Below are positions 35,939 through 48,236 of a DNA stretch of 64,000 bases, piece after piece; the first letter of the stretch is position 1; each line of letters begins with the position of its first letter. The translations under genes and the position numbers were made by a program. Where the stretch lies: positions 62,001 through 126,000 of the forward strand of contig JAFEUB010001190.1 in the NCBI GenBank assembly GCA_024529925.1, read 5' to 3'. The notes beneath the pieces are model-generated. The model was not told where the DNA came from, searched no databases, and worked only from the letters and a program-made list of their open reading frames with translations. The stretch is from Ophthalmolycus amberensis (Eukaryota; Chordata; Actinopteri; Perciformes; Zoarcidae).

Positions 35939-37713
35939 AATTCCCCTGTCAATGTATCCTCATACACCAGTTCGTATGGTATGTTGCATCTTTTGTGTGT
36001 TCTCATTCGAATGCCCAGCCTGTACTGGAAAATATGTATGTTTGCTACAAAATGTATGTATGCGACGACAGTTCGGTATGTTTAGCAGTCATGGACTGGC
36101 CCACATAGCTAAGGGCAAAGACAGGTCACAAGCTTTGTCTTTTTAATGTTTCTAAGAGCGCTGACACCGCACACTCCAATAAGTTTGGTGACACTGATTT
36201 GGACACTATGACCTAATGTACACAATGATAGGCAATGATATTCTAAGTAGTTGCTATTTAAACTTCCCATTTAAGTTAAGATCCACAAATTTAGGGATGC
36301 TCTTGTGTTAAATATATTTGTTGTGATCAATTATCCAGTCTATACGTACAGTATATGAAGTGACATTGTGTAGTGTATGGCTCTGTACCTCAGCACTTGG
36401 GATCTGAAATGACTTTAAAGGGCTATGAGGTCGACCATGATGTCTTTGTGTCATTGCCCTGCTGTGTTGGTCTGAATCCAAGGACCAAACCCAGTTATGT
36501 TCCTCTTTGTACTGCGCAGATGGAAGACAATAAAGTCTCTCCTATCTCTTAAGTGCGACATTTAAGTTTTTTTCATTTCCCACAACATGCTGAAATATCT
36601 TGCTGCACCACAAGAGTGAACAAGGACATCTTCTAATGCTTTTTCTTTCTCTCTCTCTCTCTGTTTGTGGAACTACGGTGCTAAATTCAACCAATTTTCC
36701 CTCAATAAACAGCATAAGACAGATGGAGTGCTTTCATCCAGTCAGCAAATCATGTTGGGCAAGATTGATGTTCCCTCGCTTTCTTTCTCTCGCACACACA
36801 CACACACATTCCCGCTCTCAGATTGTGTGTGTGTGTTCATGTGGTCAGCAGCAGGAGCTCGAAATTGGCAATCCTGTGAGAACTGCTTCAGTCCACCCTG
36901 CCGTCCTTTAATCATCACATTGTTCAGACACAAAAAGGAATATTGACATAAGTAAAATTCACTGACTGAAATAAACCGTCATCAATGCCCTGCTTATTGT
37001 AATTGTGAGCGAGGCTGCCATTACAAAGGGCCATTAAATGAATTGAAAGGAAATTAATCAGGGGTTGAAAAAAGTTGCAATTAAAAATAAGTACACTCCT
37101 GCTTCTTTTCTTTCTCTAAAATTAGAACAACCGTCTGCGTTTTTCATAACTGATTGTGAAAGACTCTGCACCATGTTTCTGGTTCACTGTTTAGCAGGTA
37201 CTCTAAGTAATTGGTGTAAAATCCGTCTTGTTCTATTGTATTTTGGTGACAGCTTGTCGATGATCCCCGAGGCTTCCTCATTTAGCTGCAGGCATTTAGG
37301 ATCCACATTGGTCTTCCAAAACGTGGGTTTGGCAGTGAATTCTGCAGAGGTCAAAAAAAATTCTGCTTGTCAGTTGTGCGCTGGCAGTGTTTTTCTGGTG
37401 ACTATGAGACGTAACTCTCTACAGAGAGCTTCAGACAAAACACGGGAACTTCAGCGGAAAAGGCAGCCGGAGAAAAATAGCAGCGGTTCTGCAGTGAGAC
37501 AAGCGTCTATATAAAACATGACGGTCATTTCTGCCTTTGATCTTAACATGGCTAAGAATATGGATTATTAAAGAGGAGGATTTGTTGTTGGTTTCATCAC
37601 ACAATCCTGTACAACTACTGTATTGTTGTATTGTCTCCCACAGCTAAATCTAAATATTTAAACCAGCCGTTTTCTGACCAACTGTCTCACGCGATAAAGA
37701 TTATATCACAGGG
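35939..37713. other. no gene recognised; small simple repeats
   Basis: It holds (TC)n at 36649-36662 and a (CA)8 tract at 36793-36808 facing a (GT)n tract at 36825-36836, which could pair as a hairpin. The longest plus frame of this part, 149 codons at 37065-37514, has no motif, no hydrophobic or repeat pattern and an AT-rich first half; I do not call it. Confidence 0.5.
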
Positions 37714-37727
37714 TCACCAGATGGCAG
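37714..37727 (+). promoter_or_regulatory. CTCF-like motif
   Basis: TCACCAGATGGCAG matches CCASYAGRKGGCRS at 13 of 14 positions. Motif match only; occupancy unknown. Confidence 0.35.
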
Positions 37728-39652
37728 AGAACTGGTCATAAGAGGTTAAAAGGTACAAGAGGTGCTGGCTTAAATGGGATGTTTGTAAATATGTGCAGTG
37801 GAATAGTTAACACCAATATGGCTTTATTAGCAAAACTACAGTTTGAGCAGCAAAATCTAGCTATTTATTATTTGGCAAGATATCATCACTCACTTTCAAA
37901 TATAAACAAAGAAAATCACAAGAATTCTACAAATTAAAACAAGAAAGAAAAACTGAATCTTTCCCTGAGGGAGACAATTAGCAGAAGCACAATCCTCTGT
38001 TTCATCTGAGAAGAATCTTCACTTAATCTCTGCAGTATTTTCCACTCGTTCCTCTGCTGTGGCTTAATTCACATTCTGAGCAGCGCAGATCTATTGCTGG
38101 CTGGCTTTCTTGTGAAAACTTCAATATGGATCCGGGTTTTTGACTGACTTTGTATTTTGGAATGTCACCTGCAGGTTGAGACCCAGTTAACTTACATTCA
38201 TTATTACACTGCCTTACCCTCAATCCCTCTGGGAGTTTTAACACGAGGGCATTTTTAAGTCAAAACACAAAAGGAGTGTGAGACAAGAATTCGGTGGTGC
38301 AGCGTTTTAACTTGTGACTGCATAGTTACAATAGACCTTTCGACTATAAAAATGAAATAAAGTACATTTTGTCTCCCTTTGGTCACTAGGGGCCTGATGG
38401 GCAATGCAAGGCATCCGGTGCAAATAGATTAAAGCTACATCCCCAAATTTAGTAATATACTGTTTTTATGTTTGAACTGTGTCAAATTTAAAAACGTCAA
38501 GACTAAACTCAAAAGAAATGTAGCCATTTGGGGCTGCTGCAACAAAAGCAGGAAGTAAACAAGTGGATTATGAGGTCAGCCATGATAACCTGTAATAATC
38601 CAGTGCAGCATCAACACTGACACTTGTATCTAAAAGTCTTCTACAAATGTAGATGACCCAAAGGGGCTTTGCATAGAATTGGGTCTTGATTGAGGCTAAT
38701 CTATGGGCAGAAAAGACAATACTTCTTTGATCTGAATTCCTGAGGACAGAGATTGCCAATAGTCCGAATGCTGGCCAACACAGCATAAACCCCCAAATTT
38801 CGGAAAAGAAATTTGCTGCAACAACACAAATGATACTGGTGCCACGCTGGCAAAAGCACCAGTGCTCAATTCCCCCAAGCTTAGGAGAAACAGATAAAGC
38901 CAGTGAAAAGGCTTTGTGTCAAGCTCTATTAATCCATGGCTACGCTTAAGAGCTGGCTGTTAAATCATCTGTGAGTGTGCAGTAAGGTGGCTTAGTGCTG
39001 ATGTTTCACCTCATTCCACAGATGGGAAAACACAGAAACACTGCAAGTGAATCTTCAGTTCGCAAACTAAGACTCAGAAACTCTGCTGCGTTTTATGCTC
39101 CAACTTCAGCAACAAAGTCACAAATTCCTCCAGTGTCCTGAACAGTGGAGCAGGTAACAGTTCACTGTTTTAATGTAATGTTCAGTTAGCGTGTCATCAA
39201 ATTGTAAAGGCTGATGAAGTACAAAGCTGCACCCCATGGCTTTGACGTTGACCTGCACGTTGCTCAGTTTGTTATGCAGCAGAGCTACATGCAAATAGAT
39301 TCATACAATAGAAACATGTCTGTGTAGCCATAGTCTCATCGAGATTATTCCTCTGTACCACAGACCTCCATAGACCTTTTTCACAGCAGACATTTGTCTT
39401 GTCACAGCAGGAAGGCACATGACAAATTGATCACGTTAACGATGGCTCAGTTTCTTTAATTGTCCCGGTAAGCTATTCCAGTGAGCCAGCATGCACAACA
39501 CTAGCACCTCCCCTCATTCAAGTAAAATGCAGCCATCATTCATTTTGTCAAATACACCTGCTGTCTTCCTGTGATATATCAAAATGTTTGTTGTGATAAA
39601 ACCATTAAAAATGCATCAATGACGAACATTGTTTTACTGAATAACGTAAATC
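37728..39652. other. no recognisable feature
   Basis: AT-rich DNA. A second, weaker CTCF-like sequence, TCACTAGGGGCC at about 38394, has two mismatches. No frame above 75 codons. Confidence 0.55.
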
Positions 39653-40386
39653 CAGTGGTGGAAAGTAACTCGTACATTTACCCAAGTACTATACCTAATT
39701 TCTAGGTACTCATGCTCTACTTGAGTCTGTCGTTACTGTGTTACTACAGATTGGTGCGCACAAATAGTTCCCTGGGTTAAAAGCTGGTCACTCATACTTT
39801 AATGCTGTTTAACAGGGAGTGGCAACGCAACTGCACATTATTGCTTAAGCAATTTTTTAGGAGGGGAATGCTTGTTCCTGAATGGAGTTTTACCCTGGAG
39901 CAGGGGTCGCTACAGATAATTGAGAATTATAAAATTTTTGACGAAACGCCTCTATTTTAACCGGCGCAGCTTTTCCAGCCTTTACGGCACTCGTTCAGCG
40001 GTCCAAGAAACACACCGACCAATTGAATGAGTTGTAACTCACGTCACGTGATGCTATTCAGCCAATCAAATATGTGTATTGCAATAAGCATCGCGGCTTT
40101 GTGTGAGACTGTGTGGGAAAGGTATGTGAGACAGAGAAGTTATTTCACATGGCATGTTTCAAACAGAGAAATGTGGATGGACAGACTCTTGAATGTGTTC
40201 ATTCTGTCCACGGGCAGTTCAAAACCAGTATGTCTCCAATGTTCAGAGACCGTGGCGATTATTAAAAGCGGCAATGTGAAGCACCACCATGAGACAAAGC
40301 ACAAATCTTTTGAGCAAACATACCCACTCATATCTGGAATGAAGGCACAGACAATAAATGTTGCAAGAGCCAAATATGAATAGAAT
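39653..40386 (+). mobile_element. hAT transposon relic with BED zinc finger
   Basis: The left edge, CAGTGGTGGAAAGTAACT then GTACATTTACCCAAGTACT, is the terminal sequence I know from abundant fish hAT-type elements. About 375 bases on, a plus frame (40027-40386, 119 codons with stop) encodes KPVCLQCSETVAIIKSGNVK, HHHETKHKSFEQTYPL. Residues C69, C72, one of H86-H88, and H92 form a BED-type zinc finger, with an upstream Trp and phenylalanine as usual; BED fingers bind DNA at the N terminus of hAT transposases. The frame ends right after the region preceding the RNase H-like catalytic core, so no transposase activity is possible. I find no matching right terminus, so the element is truncated or its right end has decayed; the ATG at 40027 may be chance. 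Confidence 0.8.
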
Positions 40387-40919
40387 CCGAACACATTTAT
40401 CCGCTGCCGAACAATGATGTTAACAGAGAGGAGAATGGAGCTGAAACAAGTGGTTTCAATATCCACAGATAAAGTCCCTGCACATAAATTGTCTTGTTTG
40501 GAGATGAGAAGTATATAATATTGTGGCGTTTTTGGGTGACATCCCTTCACATCTGAATTAACTGAATTTAAAGCTGCAGGGCATGGACAATTCAGTTAAA
40601 TTCATTTTTTATTCAGTACTTTTTAAGTAAAAAATTTCAAAAGCTTTTTGTTATGTAATATATTCTTAAATGCATCCATTATTTTACTTTAAAAGTGAAA
40701 AGAAGATGTATTTACTCTTAGATTAAGTATTATTTATAACCATCCAGTTCAATTTTTTAAATGACAATAAATATTGTATATATTACATATTTGAATATTA
40801 TTTATGTGTTGTCAGCTTTTGACCCCATACAGACATTAGTACAACTGCTAGGCTACAGTAATATATATGGCACTAAATCATAGCGCAAGTTAAGGCTTCA
40901 TCTGTGCTCATAGAACTAG
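40387..40919. other. no recognisable feature
   Basis: AT-rich DNA after the hAT relic, possibly more of the dead element up to about 40560. Confidence 0.5.
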
Positions 40920-40937
40920 GGTTACAATATTGTAACC
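40920..40937. repeat. 18-bp perfect palindrome
   Basis: GGTTACAATATTGTAACC equals its own reverse complement. It may be the inner edge of a foldback element or a dimeric binding site. Confidence 0.85.
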
Positions 40938-42574
40938 TTCATTTCTTCATGATGATGAACATGGACAAAGTGAGTCCCACATACACCAACATTTAAAAAA
41001 AGGGGAAGTATATATTCATCTCCAGTTTTTAAAGATCTGTGTCTTTAGTAGAAAATGAGCTTGAGGTTGAGAGCCACAGACCCCAAACAGGCCAAAATCG
41101 TCTGTTCCAAAATATAGTCTGTTACAGTATAATAACAAAAATATAGCATATTGCCAGCCTTACTCTTTAAGGTTTATTACACAGATTAGCCTAACTGATC
41201 ATTTCACACCTTTACCTATAGGAGTTGGATTTAAATTCAAATGCATGATTTATATGTCAGAGAACGGAGGATTGAACCAGCAGGTTGAACATCCGGTCAG
41301 GATTTTGTCCCTGCTGCCATTCTGGATGTCAGAAGTGAATTTCTCATCTGCGGAGCCTTCAGGACTGATAAATTACTCCAGTGAGAGTTTCACCTCTTAA
41401 TGGCCATGGTACATTGTGCTTGTTAAGAGAGATAGACTTGCCTCCAGGCGCAACAGAGAGCCCTCATTCTAATGTGAAGAAGCCTGATTAGAATGTATAA
41501 CCACCTGTCCTTCAACAGAGAATTCAACAGAGAATATTCACGTTCCACTCATAAAATCAATACAAAATTCTCTCAGGTGCCTATATTCTGCCCTGTGAAT
41601 CTGTGAATATGTAATCAGGAGGAAACTTGCTTGGACAAATTATGAGATAAATGGTTATTACAATGCGTTTGTGTGGTTTGAGAGAAGAATCTGTCGATTT
41701 TGTTCTGTCAGTAAAAAGACAATTTATGTCTCTATTTAAAGCTCTGTGCGCTGGTATGAATAATTCATGGCTTCAACAATACATTATCGGCCCAAGTGAC
41801 AATATGCTCATTCTGTGGCAGTTACCATCGCACAGGGTTTTATAGTACACACCGCAAAGTAAATGAAAATGTTATTCTGATGCATATAATGCACAAATTC
41901 ATTTCACCTAAATAGGCAATGTGTCACACTTATCACAATGAATTTCAATGCAACTCGGTCATATGCACATACACATATATCAATGGCAAATATGAACTGT
42001 GAATAAAGTCACACAGTAGTTTCAGCTTTTCTTACATTATAAGGGTGCAATGAGGAATGTTTTCCTGCAGCGGGGGCTGATAAGTGTTGGTGATGAATTT
42101 TAGTAATTTCATTGCTGACATTTCAAGCTCTTTAAAAAGGGGCAGGCTGACCCAGCTCTTTGTATTTGCTGGGAATTATCTAAACTCTCTGGTTCTCAGT
42201 ACTCATAGCCGGGCATCACTTTGTAATAATTTTTCTTTTTTGTTATTGTGCAAATTCACCCTCTCGATGAGTATTCTTAAAATCCTGGCTATGGCCCTGT
42301 TTATCTTCCTGTACCAAAGGCATACAATTTGCCACTGAAAATTGCTACTAAAACATCACCAAGCGTGGATGAGACTGATGCAGCTCATCCAGCTTACAAC
42401 TTCCTTTTACTTCAGGAAGTTGTAAATCAACGTACAATAATAACTTTTAAATCAGCCCTCGCTGCAGCTCCAACTGACATTGGTGTTTATCGGACAGATA
42501 CATCACACACTACTGATTTGTGAGGGCAAAATGACAACAGCTCCCAAACAGAAAATGGTTTACACCATTTGGGG
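40938..42574. other. no recognisable feature
   Basis: AT-rich. Frames of 64-84 codons only, none with a motif. Confidence 0.6.
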
Positions 42575-42780
42575 TCGAAACATTTTGTCCATTCATTAAT
42601 TAGTTGATAATTGATTTATTGTTTACATTTCAAAAGTCACTTATCAATTACAAAACAACAAGAATAAATGTTTGTAAATTAAAACCATTTGGGGTTTAGA
42701 CTGCTGGTCCAAGGAAGAATGAATCGATTAATCAAAAAAAAAAAGGAATCTACAGTTTAATCAATAATTGTATTAAAACA
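42575..42780. repeat. decayed ATTAATCGATTA-type repeat
   Basis: GGGGTCGAAACATTTTGTCC leads into many variants of TTAATTAGTTGATAATTGATTT and GAATCGATTAATCA, the style of a common fish repeat. The AT bias makes this uncertain. Confidence 0.35.
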
Positions 42781-43269
42781 TGAACACGATGTCAGACTGA
42801 CGGTCAAAGGAAACAAATCATTAGGCTACCTGTGTGTCAAAAATAAGCCATAAATCCTGGTTGAATTAATTTGCTGCATAAGACTGTATTCATCATGTAT
42901 TATTTAATTTAACTCTTACGTTTTACCAGAACACAAGTAAGACACAAGTGTGGCTAAAGGCATTGCATCAATACAATTCAATAACAAAAGAATCTAAAGA
43001 CAATATGTCATTCAATTAGAGGAGCATGTCATTATAATTATACACCAAAATGACACCGCTGTCATGGCCTGAAAGGGATAATAATTCTCTCATCATGCAC
43101 AGTTGAGAAAAAACTATTTATCAGAGCATCACTGAATGGCATAGCAACACCCACTTGTAAAGAGTCTGAAGAATGTTTCATAGTCACAATTGTTACATTT
43201 ATTAATTTTTTTATGTTCAACTAAACCGCTGTTAGATTCTTGCATTTTCGAAGCGAAAATGTCATGTAG
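42781..43269. other. no recognisable feature
   Basis: AT-rich, no frame or repeat seen. Confidence 0.6.
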
Positions 43270-43283
43270 ACAGCAGAGGGCGG
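43270..43283 (+). promoter_or_regulatory. CTCF-like motif
   Basis: ACAGCAGAGGGCGG matches CCASYAGRKGGCRS at 13 of 14 positions, in the same orientation as the site at 37714. It lies next to TTTTCGAAGCGAAAATG, a short near-palindrome. Confidence 0.4.
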
Positions 43284-44151
43284 CTCTGTTCATCCGCTAT
43301 CACAAATAAGTATCACATTCTCACATTCAGTATTGTGAAAGCTCAGATAACTGCGGATATGGACACAGTCATGAGGGTCAAACTATAATCGAATGAATGA
43401 GCAGAAAAGTACAATATTGACATCCATTAAGTGAGAGGCATGTTTCTTAGGTGTCCTGGGAGACACGGTGGACTGCTGCAGTTCCTTCTCTCCAGAGTGA
43501 ATCAGCAACAACAACCAAGAGATGAACCCCTGTGATTGAGGAGGAGCAAGCAGCAGACGGTGCCGACACCGATAATACAAGTTTAATCTGAGCTCTGCAG
43601 GCGCACACACAAAGAGTGAGCCGTGCACCACCACAGATTTACTCTAATGTTATCAAACCACAGCAAACAATCACACACACATACACAACCTGAATTACAC
43701 TGATTGCCGAAGAAGTTATCCTCGATAAGGAAGGAATTGCAACAAAATTGTGTTTACATGCTGGGAGCTGATACAAGAGACTATCTCCTGCAATAGAGAG
43801 CATGATATGAATCACATCCGGCTGTACCAGCGTGTTTAAGTTTCCCAAAAATTCAACATTCACATACAAAACGATGAGGTAATTGTTACCTTGGAAACAT
43901 TGATTAAACTGAGCGATAGGTCCAGCCAGAACTAGATAGATGTTTGACAAAATAAAATAGATAAAACAGACACGCTACAGCTACTGAACTTTGTTTTTGA
44001 AGAGGTTTGGAGAAGGCATTTGCTTGATGCTAATTAGAAAGTATGATAATTATGATAGTTGTTGGTATGGACTAATTGATCGCATATATTTCATTCAAAA
44101 AAGAGTATACTAAAGACCTTGTCCTCACCTAACAGCAACATCCTTCATCAG
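43284..44151. other. no recognisable feature
   Basis: Two minus frames (43383-43634 and 43639-43950, 83 and 103 codons) lack motifs. Confidence 0.55.
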
Positions 44152-44454
44152 CCCCGTCTCCTACAAAGTGAAGTTCCCATACAAATAAACAGCACTCTCA
44201 ATTACGTTTCAATGAAAATGTATTTTCTTCCGGTTGCAGTTTTAAACTGCTTGGAAGATGTGGAAAGCGAACAAAAGTGGACAAAAATCGCTAGAAATCT
44301 ACTTAGTTGGGTTTAGTAAAAAAACATCATGGTTTGGGTTAAAATTACGACAAAATGTAAACAAAACAAAACAAAAGCACTTTGTCCACATGGGACAGTC
44401 TCCTGGGTGTTTTGTGGCCCATCCACCACCCCGACCTCCTCGCTTTGTGGACTT
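44152..44454 (+). repeat. interspersed repeat, family X copy B
   Basis: The fullest of the three copies: CCCCGTCTCCTACAAAGTGA, CAATTACGTTTCAATGAAAA, TTTAAACTGCTTGGAAGATG, ACTTAGTTGGGTTTAGTAAA, CACATGGGACAGTCTCCTGG and CCGACCTCCTCGCTTTGTGG, closing at ACTTC (44454). Open frames over it on both strands (44258-44527 and others) are by-products. Confidence 0.75.
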
Positions 44455-44736
44455 CCACGATGGCAATAATGCAGTTTCGTTGTATGGAATGTCATTTTTA
44501 GGAGACAGGCTGCTTCTTGTCATGTAATCAGTAAAACTATATTATTGCTTACTCCATTTATTACAATTTTTTGTCTCTGAGGTTGTTCACACTTTCAGTT
44601 CAACAGATTAGATTTTGCCGTGACCTCTATGGGCCAATCGCCTCGTGCTGTCAAACTTTAAAAGTGTTCCTTTCTCTGCTGCTATGAGCTGTCATGTCAG
44701 TGTCCGATCAATAAGGCCCACCCCCACCCCGTTCAC

Positions 44737-44772
44737 CTTCAGTTTTGCTCAGAACTTCAGTTTTGCTCAGAA
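44737..44772 (+). repeat. exact 18-bp tandem duplication
   Basis: CTTCAGTTTTGCTCAGAA occurs twice in direct contact at 44737 and 44755. Confidence 0.96.
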
Positions 44773-45489
44773 CCAGCGTCGATGAGTTCTTCAACTGAGC
44801 TCATCTGAAGTCCAACGCTCTGAAAAAGTGAGGGAAATTTGCGACTATAAATGGCATCCCTACTGTCAGAATGAAGACACTAAACTACACTATCTCCAGG
44901 TTGCTTTTAGCCGTCATGTCTTAATTGGAGGCTGCTTTAGCTCTAAAGACTTGATGTTAGTCTGTTTTGCCCTTGGGGTAATGTCAAGTCCTTTGTCAAC
45001 AGCAGTCGATGCACCTTGAGTTATGCCCTGTTGTGCTCATGTGTCACATTTGGCAAGATGAATGATCACAGCAATATATTCATCCTCGCTGTAGCGATCC
45101 ATCAGGTGTCACCATTGTCAAGAGAGCAAAGCCTGCTGCATGGGTTGCGGCTTGCTTCTGGCAGAAGATTTGAAAAATAAAACGGCATATGGATGAGGCA
45201 TCAACAGGAGTTATGTGAGTTTATTCAATGCAATGCAGACAAGACATGAACAACACATGACAGCTGAAAGGCAGTGTGAGTCAACGTCCAGTGATTTTTC
45301 TTTTTTACTTTAAAATAAACTTTGTTTATTGGGTTTCCAGACAAATAACATACTGTATAGCATACAGAGTTCCAAATTAGGCTTACATTCATTACAAAAC
45401 AGAGAAAGAAAGAAAAGCATGCCTGTACAAGAAAGCAAACTTAACAATACTTCAAAATATATGTGAAATAATAAAATATAATTAATGTA
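44773..45489. other. no recognisable feature
   Basis: No frame above 75 codons and no repeat that I recognise. Confidence 0.6.
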
Positions 45490-45510
45490 AATAATAATAA
45501 TAATAATAAA
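45490..45510 (+). repeat. (AAT)n microsatellite
   Basis: About seven perfect AAT units; it yields a poly-isoleucine frame on the minus strand. Confidence 0.93.
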
Positions 45511-46699
45511 ATGTGGCTTCTGATCCTCCACAGTTAAAGCTGGGTGGCGTCATCGGGCAAAAATGCATAATAACCTCTCAGTATATTGTAATTGAAGTAG
45601 TACTGTGTAAGCAGTTTTCTGGAAAAGGCAACAACAACAAAAACCACCAGGACATTTGAAGATACAGCCCTCATCCTGCACCTCTCTTTGACTTTGGCTC
45701 CAGTTAGCAGCAGCTAAACTATTGGCAACATTTTCTTTCCATCTCTGATGCTTTTTTTTGGTTTGCTTTGAGGTGTAGGCAGCTGTTGCCAATGCTGGAA
45801 TAGCAACTTTTCCTGCGGGATATTCTGCCGTTTTGTTTTCTCTCAGACCACTTATATTACAATATGCTGAAAGATTATTATGGAACTTTTGCAGAATGAT
45901 GTGAAATAATTCATGCCAGCTTCAAGATGTTAAACTGAATGAACAGGAAACAATCCTGCCGTGGCAAAACATTATCATACTCATCACACAGCTAGAGAGA
46001 AGATGCATCACTGCCCATGAACCTTTTTTAATCATGTCTCTTTGTGACTCCTCTTGAGGTATATAAGGCCACAAAATTCAATCAGCCATGTTGTGTGGAA
46101 ACTCCCATCCAGCCACTCCAGTTTCTCTGCTCGTACTACCGTAGTGTTCCTCTTTTATTACTATTTATTTCAGAAAATTGTCTGTAGGCAGTGCAAAGTG
46201 GTGGGGAGAGTGCTGAAGCTAACAGCCAAGGCCATATTTTCTAAAAAGAAAACAGTGGGAGGCAGCACAGTCTTTTTTACTGGAATCAAACACATCGCTT
46301 CGGGGTCAAGAATCATGGCAGAGCTGCTATTCACAGCCTGAAGTTGGCTGCTGATCATATGTAGTGTAATATATTAGGTGAATTAGAGGGGGATTTTGCT
46401 CCAGGAAATGAAAGAAAACATCTTTAATTTTTCTTCTCTTGAGATAAAAATCTGTTAGTGTGATAAAGTAGTCACTTTTTAATTGTGCTGTATTCAGCAA
46501 AATATTAAAGAGGATGGAGATAATAGTGGATTATTATAAGTCACTCACACTCGACAATGAGTGTAATTGCAGTAGTTTTGAATTTATTGTACTTATTCCA
46601 TTTACTATTTCATCCACTTCCCTAAGAATAAACCTTTGACATATAGGTGATAAAATGAAAGAATAAACATCATCAAGTATCTTAGTAAGGTATTGAATC
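45511..46699. other. no recognisable feature
   Basis: The 95-codon plus frame at 46054-46341 has a hydrophobic middle and a Lys-rich part but no family motif. Confidence 0.55.
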
Positions 46700-46729
46700 A
46701 CTGAACATGGCCGAAGATCATGTCTTTGT

Positions 46730-46990
46730 CATTACTGATCGGCCTCATCATTCAAGCCTCACTTGTCAAGCTCACTATATATACCTTGCTGTTCCAGATG
46801 TGGGTCTTGGAGACTTCAACATCAGCCTACCTTCACTCCAGTCAGTTCTGAATTCAAGACATGTCTGTTGCTCGGTCAGTTAGTTTTCTCTGTTCTTGTA
46901 GCTTTTCTAGTTTTGTGTTGACCTCGATAAATATCTACATTAGGTTTTTGGAGAATTTACGCATGTAGTGTGTTCTCTGACTTGGGTCCC
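46730..46990 (+). mobile_element. possible LTR fragment
   Basis: TCAAGCTCACTATATATACC holds a TATATATA box (46776-46783) and is followed by TCTGTTGCTCGGTCAGTTAG, a GATAAA-type polyadenylation signal (46926) and TCTGACTTGGGTCCCC, the general plan of fish LTRs. Neither end can be fixed and no coding domain is attached, so this is a weak call. Confidence 0.35.
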
Positions 46991-47083
46991 CTTAAGCATT
47001 AAATCAAAGGGCTCAGTCACTTCTTGCTCACAATCCAGAGGCCTTTAATATTTAGTATCTTAAATATTTACTCTGAAATTCAC

Positions 47084-47165
47084 CGCATTTGCACTTCTGG
47101 TTATATGCTAAACTGCATTTTCTTGTGTCAGTACTTGTACTCAATTACAATTACAATATAGTTAC
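47084..47165 (+). mobile_element. LINE 3' tail, copy 2 (Rex1/L2-like)
   Basis: CATTTGCACTTCTGGTTATA, TGCTAAACTGCATTTTCTTG and GTACTTGTACTCAATTACAA match the tail at 19345-19449. The final TCTAAT-rich end is eroded to CATCCCAATTAATC. Confidence 0.72.
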
Positions 47166-47637
47166 ATCCCAATTAATCGATCTGCCAATTTTCCATTTGT
47201 ATGTATTTTTTTCCTACGCTCGTAGTCAGGGTGAGGGGGCTTTACACATGTGCCCAGGGGCCCATTATTTCATAATATGTCTGTGTGTTTTGGGACACCA
47301 AAACAGCATCTGTAGTCCTTGGCAATCTTGTCTTCATTCCATCTCCAGGTCAACTGCATTTTGTCACAGAGTCTGAGAAAGAGGAAGATGCATTTGTTAA
47401 GTTTCTCCACTCTATTTTAGGTTCTTCATGTATATTTTGTCACCCATCTGTATCTGTAAATTGTTGCAGACAGCTGTGATTTCCAACCATAAACTGGACA
47501 TTCACATCTCCGCAGCACATAATGGGCAGAGCAGAGGACTTTTTTTTAAAGACATATTAGGAACTATACAGACAATTTCCAGACATAGTGTTTAATTTGA
47601 TGTCAGTGCCTTTTAATATTGTCCAACCAGATGCTGT

Positions 47638-47666
47638 GTTATTATTATTATTATTATCATCATCTT
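47638..47666 (+). repeat. (TTA)n/(TCA)n trinucleotide tract
   Basis: About six TTA units pass into TCATCATC. Confidence 0.9.
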
Positions 47667-48236
47667 CACACAGTTGCTTTTTGCCAGTTGTTTAATCCTT
47701 TACTCAGACCAACAGTGTGGGCAGGTAGTGTGTATGACATGCATGTAGCTTACAGCTGAAACAAATGTAACTAATAGACGACTGTTCACACAGGGAATAA
47801 GATGATCTGTATCCGTTTACTTCTGGAACACACTGTAACTAGACAGCTGACACTCTCACCTTTAGACTTTGGGAACAAAGCTTACATGAATCGAGGGTCT
47901 AAAGAAAGAGGGTGGCGTAGTTTATAAAGCCCTTTGAGGCTACAGAAATGAAATTGACTTGTTTTGTCAAAATAATAATAATTTAAGAAGATCTCAAAGA
48001 ATTAACACAAACCAAGCAACCTGTTGTGTAATTACAGGTCAGTTTGAGATAAGCAGACAAACATATCATCTTTTATCATGATTTACTACAATGGCTCCTT
48101 AAATAAACTCATTGCAGCTTTTGACCATATTTATTGGAAGTTACAACAAATATCAGTACATGATACTAAAGGGTGGCAAGTGGAAATTCAGATCATCAAT
48201 GAGACACACGCAGCAGAAAGATGTAAGCTGTGCTCT
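47667..48236. other. no recognisable feature
   Basis: AT-rich, no frame or repeat seen. Confidence 0.6.

Noticed and set aside
35950..36110. Sequence with TACACCAGTTCGTATGGTAT and GCGACGACAGTTCGGTAT that may belong to a fish repeat
   Set aside because: I could not recall enough of the family to place its borders.
37065..37514. 149-codon plus open frame
   Set aside because: No domain, signal or repeat pattern, AT-rich first half and no homologue that I recognise; such lengths occur by chance in 64 kb read in six frames.
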